Part shown: positions 49,688-58,722 of the stretch, piece after piece
Layout: each line of letters opens with the position of its first letter
Position numbering within the stretch: the first letter of the stretch is position 1
Assembly: GCA_035873375.1 (NCBI GenBank)
Contig: JAYWMQ010000043.1
Span: 1 to 64,000 of the forward strand
Origin: Nitrospirota bacterium
GTDB taxonomy: Bacteria; Nitrospirota; Thermodesulfovibrionia; Thermodesulfovibrionales; JdFR-85
Reading direction: 5' to 3'
Length of the DNA stretch: 64,000 nucleotides
The notes under the pieces: generated by a model
What the model was told of the DNA's origin: nothing
Databases searched by the model: none
The model's input: the letters and a program-made list of their open reading frames with translations, nothing else
Translations under genes and position numbers: made by a program

Positions 49688-51946
49688 ATGTCTAAATTAC
49701 TGAAATCGGTTATTCTTGGATTGGTTGCGGGTTTGCTGGGCATTGTTCTGAGCCTCACCTCTTTTGGACATGAACTGGAAGAAAATCTGGGGCTTGGCCT
49801 GCTCTTTAAACTGCGGGGGGAAAGAGATGCCCCTTCAGAAGTCGTAGTTGTCAATATTGACAAGGCATCGTCTGATGAGCTGACCCTGCCGAATCGTCCC
49901 GTTGACTGGCCCCGTGCGCTCCATGCCAGGCTCATTGAGAATTTGCTCAGGGAGGGAGCAGAGGTTATAGTCTTTGATGTAACCTTTGACAAGGAGAGCG
50001 ATCCGGTAAATGACCGTATTTTTGCAGAGGCAGTCCGCAAGGCCCGCAATATTGTCTTCTGTGAATTTCTCAAAAAAGAGATTGTCCCCTTTGGCAAATT
50101 GAACGGAGCTCCTTCCGGAAAACTGGATATTGAAGAGTTGGTTCCACCAATTCCCATCCTTGCAGGGAATGCTGCAGCCTTGGCACCTTTCCCCTTGCCC
50201 AAACTGCCCTTTCGTGTCAACCAGTACTGGACATTCAAGACGTCTGCCGGTGATACTCCCACCTTGCCGGTTGTGGCATTTCAGGTCTATGGCTTTCAGG
50301 TCTATAACGAATTTATTGAGCTGCTGAAAAAACACTATCCAGATGAAATAGATATACTTTCTCTTAAGAAGGATGAACTTGCAGCTTCCGGCAAGGTCGT
50401 TAAATTCATGATGACCCTGAGGGATATTTTTCGGAAAAATCCGGCTATGGCGGACAGGATGCTTGCAGAGTTACAAAGCTCGAAAACGTTCGCATCAGAA
50501 CTACGCAAAAGGCGGATACTGACTGCACTGATAAAAATGTACCAGAGTCCGGACAGCCAGTACCTCAACTTCTACGGCCCTTCCAGGACAATAACAACTG
50601 TGCCTTATCATCAGGTATTGTATCTGAATAACGATATGAGGGGCGGCACAAAGGAGGTTGATTTCAGGGGTAAAGTCGTATTTGTAGGACAGGCAGAGAC
50701 TCAACCGTATTTACAGAAAGACGGTTTTTACACAGTTTTCACCACTCCTGATGGGTTGGATCTTAATGGAGTCGAGATTGCTGCCACAGCTTTTGCAAAT
50801 ATTCTTGAATATCTGCCTGTCAGACCCCTTAACATGTCTTCACATACTGTCTTGATCCTGATTTTTGGATTGTTCCTGGGATTGGCTGCCTTTCTCCTAC
50901 CTTCCATCCCGGCGGTTATAATCATAATAGGCATGAATGCATTATATCTATACCTTGCTCTTTATCAGTTCAGGACTGCCGGTCTCTGGTATCCCCTTGT
51001 GGTGCCGTGCCTGTTACAATCACCTGCATCTTTTTTTGGTGCCGTTGTCTGGAAATATGTTGATACAGGCAGGGAGCGTCAAAAAATAAGAAAGGCCTTC
51101 AGCTACTACCTGCCTGAAGATATAGTTGACACGTTAATCAGGAATATTGGCGATATCAGGGCAAGCACGCAGGTCGTAAACGGGACATGTCTCTATACCG
51201 ATCTTGAGCAATACACTTCACTTTCTGAAAAAATGGAGCCGGAAGAGCTGAGCAACTTTATCAAGCAATATTATGAGACTATTTTCGGCCCGGTAAAACG
51301 ATATGGTGGTGTTGTCTCCAATGTTGTTGCTGATTCAATGCTGGCATTGTGGATAACAGCCCTGCCCGATGATCAGCAAAGGAAGAATGCCTGTCTTGCA
51401 GCTCTTGATTTGGCAGAGGAGGTTCAAAGGTTTAATCAAGCCTCCACTGATGTAAAGATACCAACGAGAGTAGGTTTAAATTTTGGCCGTTTTTTACTTG
51501 GAAATATCGGTGCCATTGATCACTATGAATACCGACCTATCGGGGATATCGTTAACACAACAGCACGGATAGAGGGTCTTAATAAACACCTCGGCACATA
51601 TCTGCTGGCATCCGAAGAGACCATTGAAGGAATCGAAGGGATTCTTACGAGAGAACTCGGGGAGTTTCTCTTGTATGGGAAGGCAAAACCTATAAGAGTA
51701 TTTGAATTGATATGCCGTGCTGATAAAATGACAGAGGAACAAAAAGGGCTGTGTTTAAGTTTTTCCGATGCCCTTGACGCCTTCAGGCGTCAGCTATGGG
51801 AAGATGCAGCAGAGACATTCCATGATATAATAAACAAATACGGAGAAGACGGTCCGTCTCAATATTATCTGAAGTTGATTTCTCATTACATGGAAGAGCC
51901 TCCGGGTAAATCATGGGATGGAGTTATTTGTGTGGAAAAAAAATAG
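49688..51946 (+). CDS. CHASE2-domain class III nucleotide cyclase
   Basis: A 752-residue membrane enzyme. One N-terminal helix (about 5-25), an extracytoplasmic CHASE2 sensor (about 40-375), three membrane helices (about 378-465), then a class III cyclase domain (about 490-680). CLYTDLEQYTSLSE supplies the first metal Asp, VVADSMLALW the second, and GDIVNTTARIEG the transition-state Asn and Arg. The purine-selecting Lys is replaced (GGVVSN instead of GGxxxK), a variation common in the CHASE2 cyclase subfamily. No good Shine-Dalgarno precedes the ATG. It is followed by the FecR-TPR-barrel gene after 101 bp and divergent from the Crp-like gene. Confidence 0.93.
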   Translation: MSKLLKSVILGLVAGLLGIVLSLTSFGHELEENLGLGLLFKLRGERDAPSEVVVVNIDKASSDELTLPNRPVDWPRALHARLIENLLREGAEVIVFDVTFDKESDPVNDRIFAEAVRKARNIVFCEFLKKEIVPFGKLNGAPSGKLDIEELVPPIPILAGNAAALAPFPLPKLPFRVNQYWTFKTSAGDTPTLPVVAFQVYGFQVYNEFIELLKKHYPDEIDILSLKKDELAASGKVVKFMMTLRDIFRKNPAMADRMLAELQSSKTFASELRKRRILTALIKMYQSPDSQYLNFYGPSRTITTVPYHQVLYLNNDMRGGTKEVDFRGKVVFVGQAETQPYLQKDGFYTVFTTPDGLDLNGVEIAATAFANILEYLPVRPLNMSSHTVLILIFGLFLGLAAFLLPSIPAVIIIIGMNALYLYLALYQFRTAGLWYPLVVPCLLQSPASFFGAVVWKYVDTGRERQKIRKAFSYYLPEDIVDTLIRNIGDIRASTQVVNGTCLYTDLEQYTSLSEKMEPEELSNFIKQYYETIFGPVKRYGGVVSNVVADSMLALWITALPDDQQRKNACLAALDLAEEVQRFNQASTDVKIPTRVGLNFGRFLLGNIGAIDHYEYRPIGDIVNTTARIEGLNKHLGTYLLASEETIEGIEGILTRELGEFLLYGKAKPIRVFELICRADKMTEEQKGLCLSFSDALDAFRRQLWEDAAETFHDIINKYGEDGPSQYYLKLISHYMEEPPGKSWDGVICVEKK

Positions 51947-52047
51947 ATATAGTATGTAATATAAAAGTATTGGTTAATCGTTCTTACATGCAAGAGTTAC
52001 AAGTAAGTCCAGTTGGCAGGTTTTGAAAATTTCCTTTTAAGGAGGAT

Positions 52048-55000
52048 ATGTATTTGAGACTGATACTGACTCGTCTTCTCATTCCATCAACGCTTCTCTT
52101 TTTACTTCCGGTATTTATTTCCTCAAATTCCATGGCTGCAGAAAGATGTGAGGTTTTGGTAGCCAAAGTGGTTTCTGTTCAGGGCATAGCTGAGGTCAGG
52201 CTAACAGGGGATGTTGAATGGAGACCCATTAAATTGAACAGCACGTTCTGCCCCGGGGATATGCTCCGTCTTATGGAAAACAGCCGGGCTGCTATTGTTC
52301 TGAGCAATGAAACCATTATCCGTCTCGACCAGAATACGACGATAATGTTCAGTGGTATAGAAAAGAAAGAGACATCCCTGCTTGACCTTATCAGAGGCGC
52401 CATTCATTTTCTGAGCCGTGTTCCCAGAACTCTCAAGGTTATCACCCCATATGTGAACGCTTCAGTAGAGGGAACAGAATTCCTGGTTAGAGTAGATAAA
52501 GGTCAAACCTTTGTGTCGGTCTTTGAAGGCAAGGTCCTGGCCTCAAACAATTCGGGGAGCCTGACATTGACAGAAGGTCAATCGGCTGTTGCAGAAGAGG
52601 GGAAGGCTCCGGTACTGAAAGTTGTAGTTAACCCCAGGGATGCAGTCCAGTGGGCGCTCTATTATCCTCCTGTTATGGAGTATCCCGGGGAACTGACTGA
52701 AGACGAAACGGATCCGTTGTACCTCACTTACCGAGCCTCGTTGATGCTCTCTGTAGGCCGTGTTGAAGAGGCGCTCAGATATATAGAACGGGCACTGTCT
52801 TTTGCTCCTGATTACGCTCAGGCCATTGCACTTCAGTCTGTTATTTTTGTTGTGCAAAATGACAAGGAACGTGCCCTTGTGCTTGCACGGAAGGCTGTTA
52901 ATGCCGATCCCTCATCAGCTGCAGCACTTATCGCCCTTTCTTATGCACAGCAGGCAAACTTTGATCTTAAGGGGGCCCTGAGAAGCCTCAGGAAGGCAGT
53001 GAGAGCCGAGCCGGAAAACAGCCTTGCCTGGGCACGTTTGTCCGAGATGTGGCTGTCGTTCGGATATCTCGACAAGGCCCTTGTTACAGCACATAAAGCC
53101 GTTGATCTGAATCCTGACCTGTCACGTACGCAAACAGTTCTTGGCTTTGCATACCTTGCACAGGTAAAGGTGCGGGAGGCCAGGGATGCCTTTGAAAAGG
53201 CAATTGAACTGGATCAGGCTGATCCACTTGCGCGTCTTGGTCTGGGACTGGCAAAAATCCGTCAGGGATATCTCCGGGAAGGACGCCGGGAGATAGAGAT
53301 TGCTGTAAGCCTGGATACAAACCAGTCTATTATCAGGAGCTATCTCGGTAAGGCATACTATGAAGAAAAACGGGAGAAGTTTTCGAAAGACCAGTATGGT
53401 ATAGCCAGGGAACTTGACCCCCTTGATCCTACTCCTTTTTTCTATGATGCGATTCTGAAACAGAGCATCAACCGTCCGGTAGAGGCATTACACGATATGC
53501 AGAAAGCAATAGAGTTGAATGATAACCGGGGGGTATACCGTTCCAAACTCCTGCTTGATGACGACCTTGCAGCACGCAGTGCCAGCATTGCCCGGATTTA
53601 CAGTGATCTTGGCTTTCAGCGGCTTGCGCTTGTAGAGGGATGGAAATCGGTTAATACCGATCCAAAGAACTATTCAGCACACAGGCTGCTGGCCGATACA
53701 TATGCCTCTCAGCCACGCCATGAGATAGCACGAGTCAGCGAACTCCTCCAGTCCCAGCTACTTCAGCCGCTCAACATCACCCCTGTTCAACCCCAGCTTG
53801 CCGAGAGCAATCTCTTTATTTTTGACCGGGCCGGGCCGGGAGACTTGTCATTTAATGAATTCAATTCCCTCTTCAACCGGAACCGGTTGGCTTTGCAGTT
53901 AAGTGGAGTTTACGGTGGAAATGCTACATTCGGCAACGAAATTGTCGCATCAGGAGTATATGACAGGTTTTCTTTAAGCACAGGGCAGTTCCACTACGAG
54001 ACCGACGGTTTTAGGGAAAACAACGATCTTCGTGAGGATATCTACAATATATTTACCCAGTACAATATTTCCTACAAAACAAGTATCCAGGCTGAATATC
54101 GGTACAAAAACAAGGAAAACGGCAATTTATCACTCAACTTTGACCCCGATGCCTTCTTTCCTGCCAGGAGAGAAGAAGACCATTCTCAGTCAATTCGTTT
54201 GGGATTTCGTCACAGTATTACTCCAAACTCGGAAATAATAGCCTCTGCCATTCATCAGAGTGTTAAATATAATTTCTTTGTTTCCACTCCTGATATTGTT
54301 CCCGGAGTGCCAAGCACAAGGGAAGTTGAACTTAACGCTAAAGAGAGTGGCTACCTTGGGGAAATCCAGCACCTTTATAATGCAGAGCGGTTGCACATTA
54401 TCAGCGGTTTTGGTCACTTCACTTCCGATGTTGAAAGTGAAACAACGACTACTGTTATAATACCGCCTCTTCCTGCGATCACTTCTCCTCCGGCACTTGA
54501 GGAAAACGACGTGCGCCACACCAACCTTTATGTCTATACACATATCAACTATCCTGATGCCCTAATGTGGACAGTTGGGGGAAGCGCTGATTTTTTTGAT
54601 AACGAAACTATAGATAAAAACCAGTTTAATCCAAAGATTGGTCTGACCTGGACCCTTCCGACCAACACGACCCTCCGGGGTGCTGTATTCAGGACATTGA
54701 AAAGACAGCTTATTTCGAACCAGACGATTGAGCCAACTCAGGTGGCAGGGTTCAATCAGTTCTTTGATGATGCCAATGGCACAGATGCATGGAGATACGG
54801 TATTGCGATAGATCAGAAATTCACACAGAATCTCTTCAGTGGTGCAGAGTTCTCCAGGCGTAAAATGGATGTGCCGTTTAAGAAGCTGACAATCTTACCA
54901 CCACCCTCCGGACCCGTCACTGAAAATAAAGTGACGGATTGGGAAGAAGACTTGTTTCGGGTATATCTTTACTGGTCACCACTGTCGTGGCTGGCTCTGA

Positions 55001-55377
55001 GTGAAGAATATCAATATGAAAAATTTGACAGAGAAGATTTCTTCGTTGATGACATAAAAAAACTGGAGACTACCAGAATCCCAATAAAAGTTTCCCTTTT
55101 CTTCCCCCTCGGATTGATTGCCCATATAAAGACTACATATGTTGATCAGACGGGAGAGTTTTTTAATCCAATCCTTTTGACAACAGTTGAAGACAGCGAT
55201 AGTTTCTGGGTAGTTGATGCCTCTATCAGGTATAGATTGCCTAAACGCTACGGCATGGTTTCAATAGAAGCTCGAAACTTATTCGATGAAAAATTCAAGT
55301 TCCAGGATACCGATTCTACAAATCCATCCATTTATCCGGAGCGACTGATCCTGGCTAAAGTTACATTGGCATTTTGA
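52048..55377 (+). CDS. FecR-TPR-outer membrane beta-barrel fusion protein
   Basis: An 1109-residue exported protein. After a signal peptide (about 1-31, ending SMA-AE) come a FecR-type domain (about 38-195: GDMLRLMENSRAAIVLSNETIIRLDQNT and VEGTEFLVRV), at least eight TPR units (about 225-570), and a C-terminal region (about 600-1109) with alternating amphipathic beta strands like a TonB-dependent receptor barrel, ending in the outer-membrane signature TLAF. No TonB box or plug domain is visible. The ribosome binding site AAGGAGG is 2 nt from ATG 52048 but 8 nt from TTG 52054, so TTG may be used. It probably sits in the outer membrane with TPRs in the periplasm. Function unknown. Confidence 0.85.
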   Translation: MYLRLILTRLLIPSTLLFLLPVFISSNSMAAERCEVLVAKVVSVQGIAEVRLTGDVEWRPIKLNSTFCPGDMLRLMENSRAAIVLSNETIIRLDQNTTIMFSGIEKKETSLLDLIRGAIHFLSRVPRTLKVITPYVNASVEGTEFLVRVDKGQTFVSVFEGKVLASNNSGSLTLTEGQSAVAEEGKAPVLKVVVNPRDAVQWALYYPPVMEYPGELTEDETDPLYLTYRASLMLSVGRVEEALRYIERALSFAPDYAQAIALQSVIFVVQNDKERALVLARKAVNADPSSAAALIALSYAQQANFDLKGALRSLRKAVRAEPENSLAWARLSEMWLSFGYLDKALVTAHKAVDLNPDLSRTQTVLGFAYLAQVKVREARDAFEKAIELDQADPLARLGLGLAKIRQGYLREGRREIEIAVSLDTNQSIIRSYLGKAYYEEKREKFSKDQYGIARELDPLDPTPFFYDAILKQSINRPVEALHDMQKAIELNDNRGVYRSKLLLDDDLAARSASIARIYSDLGFQRLALVEGWKSVNTDPKNYSAHRLLADTYASQPRHEIARVSELLQSQLLQPLNITPVQPQLAESNLFIFDRAGPGDLSFNEFNSLFNRNRLALQLSGVYGGNATFGNEIVASGVYDRFSLSTGQFHYETDGFRENNDLREDIYNIFTQYNISYKTSIQAEYRYKNKENGNLSLNFDPDAFFPARREEDHSQSIRLGFRHSITPNSEIIASAIHQSVKYNFFVSTPDIVPGVPSTREVELNAKESGYLGEIQHLYNAERLHIISGFGHFTSDVESETTTTVIIPPLPAITSPPALEENDVRHTNLYVYTHINYPDALMWTVGGSADFFDNETIDKNQFNPKIGLTWTLPTNTTLRGAVFRTLKRQLISNQTIEPTQVAGFNQFFDDANGTDAWRYGIAIDQKFTQNLFSGAEFSRRKMDVPFKKLTILPPPSGPVTENKVTDWEEDLFRVYLYWSPLSWLALSEEYQYEKFDREDFFVDDIKKLETTRIPIKVSLFFPLGLIAHIKTTYVDQTGEFFNPILLTTVEDSDSFWVVDASIRYRLPKRYGMVSIEARNLFDEKFKFQDTDSTNPSIYPERLILAKVTLAF

Positions 55378-55458
55378 CTCGGTTTTAATAAGCCATGTTT
55401 TTTTCAATTGCCGGGTTCTTGAGAACCTGAAGATCATTTCCATCAAGGGAGGTAAGCA

Positions 55459-55674
55459 ATGGCAAAGGTAGTTATGAGATTAGCAGTAATGGATAACGGG
55501 AATATTAAAGTAGAAAAAGGAGACATGAAAGCACCAAAAAAAATGACAAAGACTGAATTCAAGAAGAGCCTTGTCGGAAAGAAGATGAAGAATGCCGAAA
55601 GCATCACGGTTCTTCAGAGCAATCCGTGTATCTGGGTAAAAGCAATCGGTACATGGTATTGGATCTGCTGGTAG
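55459..55674 (+). CDS. 71-residue basic peptide with aromatic C-terminus
   Basis: A small protein not recognised. Its first 50 residues are rich in Lys (KAPKKMTKTEFKKSLVGKKMKN) and its last 15 are hydrophobic and aromatic with two cysteines (PCIWVKAIGTWYWICW). A strong GGGAGG lies 6 nt before the ATG and a strong terminator follows, so it is a real gene. It sits 81 bp after the FecR-TPR-barrel gene. It has no signal peptide. It could be a leader-core peptide handled by the upstream system, a small regulator, or a toxin-like peptide; none is shown. Confidence 0.8.
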   Translation: MAKVVMRLAVMDNGNIKVEKGDMKAPKKMTKTEFKKSLVGKKMKNAESITVLQSNPCIWVKAIGTWYWICW

Positions 55675-55727
55675 TAATGAGTCTGGTTTCGATTTAAACT
55701 TTCTATATTAATTCTTATCCAAAAGAT

Positions 55728-55760
55728 AAAAAAAGCCGGCCTCTTGGCCGGCTTTTTTTT
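55728..55760 (+). terminator. Strong intrinsic terminator
   Basis: GCCGGCC (55735-55741), loop TCTT, GGCCGGC (55746-55752), then eight T residues; a run of seven A precedes the stem, so it can work in both directions. It ends the CHASE2/FecR/peptide region. Confidence 0.93.
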
Positions 55761-55929
55761 GCCATATGACACCATGGCGGATTCTTTTTAAGCAGGATTG
55801 CCATAAATTTCTCTATCGATTCCGCTTATCTGATAGCCTCCCTCAATTATCATTATTTAAGTTAATCAATATTTCTGCCAATGTGAATTTTACCTTTACT
55901 ACTCCAGCAGATAATGTTAAATTTATTTC

Positions 55930-56262
55930 ATGAACGAAGACATAAAACTAAATTGCTGGGAATTCATGAGATGCGGGAGAGAACCCGGGGGGGTGCATGC
56001 AGAAGAACTCGGGGTCTGTCCGGTTACCACGGAAGTTTCTGCAAATGGTTTAAACGGTGGGGTCAACGGGGGAAGGGTCTGTTGGGTTATTGAAGATAAT
56101 TGTTGTCGAGATGCACTTGAAAAGATTGGCAGGCGTAAGAAATCTTCCTGTATGAGATGTGAATTCCATCTTCGCGTTAAATCCGAGGAAGGTATCTTGG
56201 ATTTATGTAACACAGTTGGAAAATATCTGACCGAGATTTATCCTGTTGAAGCCGTTTATTAG
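55930..56262 (+). CDS. Two-CW domain protein
   Basis: A 110-residue cysteine-rich protein. Residues about 8-75 fit the two-CW pattern: NCWEFMRCGREPGG ... GVCPV ... GGRVCWVIEDNCC, then a CMRCEFH segment. Such domains occur in putative redox or metal-binding sensors, often beside signalling proteins. No signal peptide or membrane segment. No clear ribosome binding site lies before the ATG, and the 255-bp gap upstream contains only the terminator. A hairpin terminator follows. Function unknown. Confidence 0.85.
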   Translation: MNEDIKLNCWEFMRCGREPGGVHAEELGVCPVTTEVSANGLNGGVNGGRVCWVIEDNCCRDALEKIGRRKKSSCMRCEFHLRVKSEEGILDLCNTVGKYLTEIYPVEAVY

Positions 56263-56266
56263 ATCG

Positions 56267-56295
56267 AAAAAGAGGATAGGATCCATCCTCTTTTT
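56267..56295 (+). terminator. Intrinsic terminator after the two-CW gene
   Basis: AAAAAGAGGAT (56267-56277) and ATCCTCTTTTT (56285-56295) form an 11-bp stem with a 7-nt loop; the T-run is part of the 3' arm. It works in either direction by symmetry. Confidence 0.85.
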
Positions 56296-56383
56296 GACTA
56301 TGAGTTATAAATCTGCCTGATTTTAATGTCCCACTTCCAGGACTTAATCCCTCTTTGTACCTGAAGTCATCTAATCGCGGAGA

Positions 56384-56411
56384 GTGAAAAAGTGCACTGT
56401 TCTGGTATAAT
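56384..56411 (+). promoter_or_regulatory. Extended -10 promoter for dapL-folK
   Basis: TGGTATAAT at 56403-56411 is an extended -10 box; GTGAAA at 56384-56389 is 16 bp upstream of TATAAT. Predicted start near 56418 gives a leader of about 67 nt. Confidence 0.55.
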
Positions 56412-56484
56412 AATCCTTTTTTGAATGTAGATTATGAGATTGCGGGTTAGACTCGCAATATGCAATTCAAATTAAGGAGGTACG

Positions 56485-57654
56485 ATGTCTATCAGAATTG
56501 AACTTGCCGACAGGATAAAGAATCTTCCGCCTTATCTCTTTGCAAGGATTGACGGCATGAAGACAGAGGCGAGAAACAGGGGAGTTGATCTCATAGATAT
56601 GAGCATTGGTGACCCTGATATGCCGACCCCTCAACATATTGTGGAGGCGATGAAGGTGGCTGTTGAAAAGCCGGAGCATCATAAGTATCCGTCTTATGAC
56701 GGGATGCCCTCCTATAGAGAGGCTGTGTCGAGGTGGTATACCAGGAGGTTCAAAATCTCCATTGACCCTGCGCAGGAAGTCCTTTCCCTTATTGGTTCAA
56801 AGGAAGGTATAGGTCATATACCGCTTGCCTTTGTAAATCCGGGGGATGTTGTGCTCTGTCCCTCTCCCGGGTATCCTGTTTACTCGATAGCAACACTGTT
56901 TGCAGGAGGCGAGCCTTACTTTATGCCTTTGACAGAGGAAAACGGATTTCTTCCTGATTTTTCGTCCATACCTGAGGAGGTTTTTAAGAGGACAAAGATT
57001 ATGTTCCTTAACTATCCCAACAACCCGACCAGTGCCACTGCAGACAAGGACTTCTTCAGTGAGGCCATTACCCTGGCACATAAATATAATATTATTATCT
57101 GTCACGATGCTGCTTACTCCGAGATTTACTATGACAACAGGATGCCCGTAAGCTTTATGGAGGTCGAGGGTGCAAAGGAAGTGGGGATAGAGTTCCACTC
57201 CCTCTCCAAGACCTATAATATGACAGGTTGGAGGATAGGGTTTGCCGTGGGCAACAGTGGAGTAATTGCAGGGCTTGGCAAGATAAAGACCAATCTGGAC
57301 TCCGGTGTCTTTCAGGCAATACAGGAGGCATCCATAGTTGCCCTTGATACGGATGATAATCTGCTGTCTTCAATAAGGTCAACTTATCAGGCAAGAAGGG
57401 ATGTGCTGTTTGGCGGGCTCACGGAGATGGGTTTAAATGTAATCAGACCTGATGCCACCTTTTACCTCTGGGCCAGGGTGCCTCAGGGCTTTACCTCAGA
57501 GGATTTTGTTGTGCATCTCCTTGACAGGACAGGGGTTCTCGGCACGCCTGGTAATGGCTTTGGTGATCCTGGGGCGGGATATATCAGGTTTGCCCTTACC
57601 GTGTCTGTGGAAAGGATTGAAGAGGCGGTTGAACGGATAAAAAAGGTGATATGA
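56485..57654 (+). CDS. dapL: LL-diaminopimelate aminotransferase
   Basis: DapL converts tetrahydrodipicolinate directly to LL-diaminopimelate for lysine and cell-wall synthesis. The 389-residue fold-type I PLP enzyme has DMSIGDPDMPTP, SKEGIGHIPLAFVNPGD, NYPNNPTSA, and the Schiff-base Lys in SLSKTYNMTGWRIGF (about residue 236). The match is to the DapL2-type branch found in bacteria such as Nitrospirota, chloroflexi and deltaproteobacteria. AGGAGG stands before the ATG. Its stop overlaps folK (ATGA). Confidence 0.94.
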   Translation: MSIRIELADRIKNLPPYLFARIDGMKTEARNRGVDLIDMSIGDPDMPTPQHIVEAMKVAVEKPEHHKYPSYDGMPSYREAVSRWYTRRFKISIDPAQEVLSLIGSKEGIGHIPLAFVNPGDVVLCPSPGYPVYSIATLFAGGEPYFMPLTEENGFLPDFSSIPEEVFKRTKIMFLNYPNNPTSATADKDFFSEAITLAHKYNIIICHDAAYSEIYYDNRMPVSFMEVEGAKEVGIEFHSLSKTYNMTGWRIGFAVGNSGVIAGLGKIKTNLDSGVFQAIQEASIVALDTDDNLLSSIRSTYQARRDVLFGGLTEMGLNVIRPDATFYLWARVPQGFTSEDFVVHLLDRTGVLGTPGNGFGDPGAGYIRFALTVSVERIEEAVERIKKVI

Positions 57655-58103
57655 CAACCATTTACATGGGTATCGGATCAAACCTTGGGGATCGTGAAGG
57701 AGCTTGTCTTAAGGCCCTGGAAGAACTGGAGAAGAGGGGGATAAAGGTTACAAAAAAGTCTTCCCAATATGAGACAGAGCCCTGGGGAGTAAAGAATCAG
57801 CCAAAATTTATAAATATGGCTGCAGAGGCAGATACAGACCTGACGCCTGGAGAAGTTTTAAGGGTAATTCAGGAGATAGAGAAGAATCTCGGCAGGAAAG
57901 AAACCCTAAGGTGGGGGCCAAGGACAGTTGACATTGATATCCTGCTCTATGATGCCCTCATTGTAGATGAACCCGACCTCAGAATCCCCCATCCACATAT
58001 GCATGAGAGGGATTTTGTCCTTAAACCCCTCTCAGAGATAGCCCCTGAGGCGATACATCCTTTATTGAAGAAGACAGTCAGGGAGATGTTGTCAGAGGTT
58101 TAG
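57651..58103 (+). CDS. folK: 2-amino-4-hydroxy-6-hydroxymethyldihydropteridine pyrophosphokinase
   Basis: FolK (HPPK) activates the pterin in folate synthesis with ATP. The 150-residue protein has GIGSNLGDREG at the N-terminus, SSQYETEPWGV and FINMAAEADT for pterin contacts, and the metal-binding RTVDIDILLYD (about 98-108), then IPHPHMHERDFVLKPL. It overlaps dapL by 4 bp and converges with hisH with a 4-bp gap. Confidence 0.96.
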   Translation: MTTIYMGIGSNLGDREGACLKALEELEKRGIKVTKKSSQYETEPWGVKNQPKFINMAAEADTDLTPGEVLRVIQEIEKNLGRKETLRWGPRTVDIDILLYDALIVDEPDLRIPHPHMHERDFVLKPLSEIAPEAIHPLLKKTVREMLSEV

Positions 58104-58107
58104 GCAT

Positions 58108-58722
58108 TTATGCCCTTTTTTCGAATTCACCAAACCCCTTCAAAACCCTGAGCCCGAGTTGCTGACTCTTTTCAGGGTGAAACTGGGTGGCGATGATATT
58201 GTCTTTCCAGATCATGGAGGTAAACTCTATCCCGTACATGGTGGTACCAGCAATAAACTCGTCTTTGTCCGGGGCCACATGGTAGGAGTGGACAAAGTAG
58301 AAATAGCTCTCATCCTCTATGCCGTCAAATATGGGAGGGGTTTTCCTTAACTTTACAGTATTCCATCCCATATGGGGTATCTTCAGCCCCATCTGGGGGA
58401 ACCTTACCACCTTGCCTTTAATTACACCGAGTCCCCTGCAAAGGCCAAATTCCATGGATTCAGTAAAAAGTATCTGCAGACCAAGACAGATGCCAAGATA
58501 TGGCTTGCCTTTCTCTATTGACCTGAGCACAGGGGCAAGAAGGTTCAGATTGTCGAGATTCTTCATACAGTCACGGAATGCCCCGACTCCGGGCAGTACT
58601 ACGGCTGAAGCATCTTCAATATCAAGGGGGCTGGATGTAACCTTTGCATCTACCCCGACTTTCAGAAAGGCCTTTTCAACACTGCGGAGATTTCCCATTC
58701 CATAATCAACTATTACAATCAA
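58108..58722 (-). CDS. hisH: Imidazole glycerol phosphate synthase subunit HisH
   Basis: HisH is the glutaminase that feeds ammonia to HisF in histidine synthesis. The 204-residue class I amidotransferase has VDYGMGNLRSVEKAF, VLPGVGAF, the nucleophile Cys in GICLGLQIL (about residue 80) and the catalytic His and Glu in ATQFHPEKSQ. The start is TTG 58722, directly after the TAA of the upstream zinc-ribbon gene, with AGGA nearby. No other his gene is in the window. Confidence 0.96.
   Translation of the reverse strand: MIVIVDYGMGNLRSVEKAFLKVGVDAKVTSSPLDIEDASAVVLPGVGAFRDCMKNLDNLNLLAPVLRSIEKGKPYLGICLGLQILFTESMEFGLCRGLGVIKGKVVRFPQMGLKIPHMGWNTVKLRKTPPIFDGIEDESYFYFVHSYHVAPDKDEFIAGTTMYGIEFTSMIWKDNIIATQFHPEKSQQLGLRVLKGFGEFEKRA

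Noticed and set aside
56485-57654. Aspartate or alanine aminotransferase for the PLP gene
   Set aside because: The N-terminal layout, SKEGIGHIPLAFVNPGD and overall pattern match LL-diaminopimelate aminotransferase better, though related transaminases are similar.
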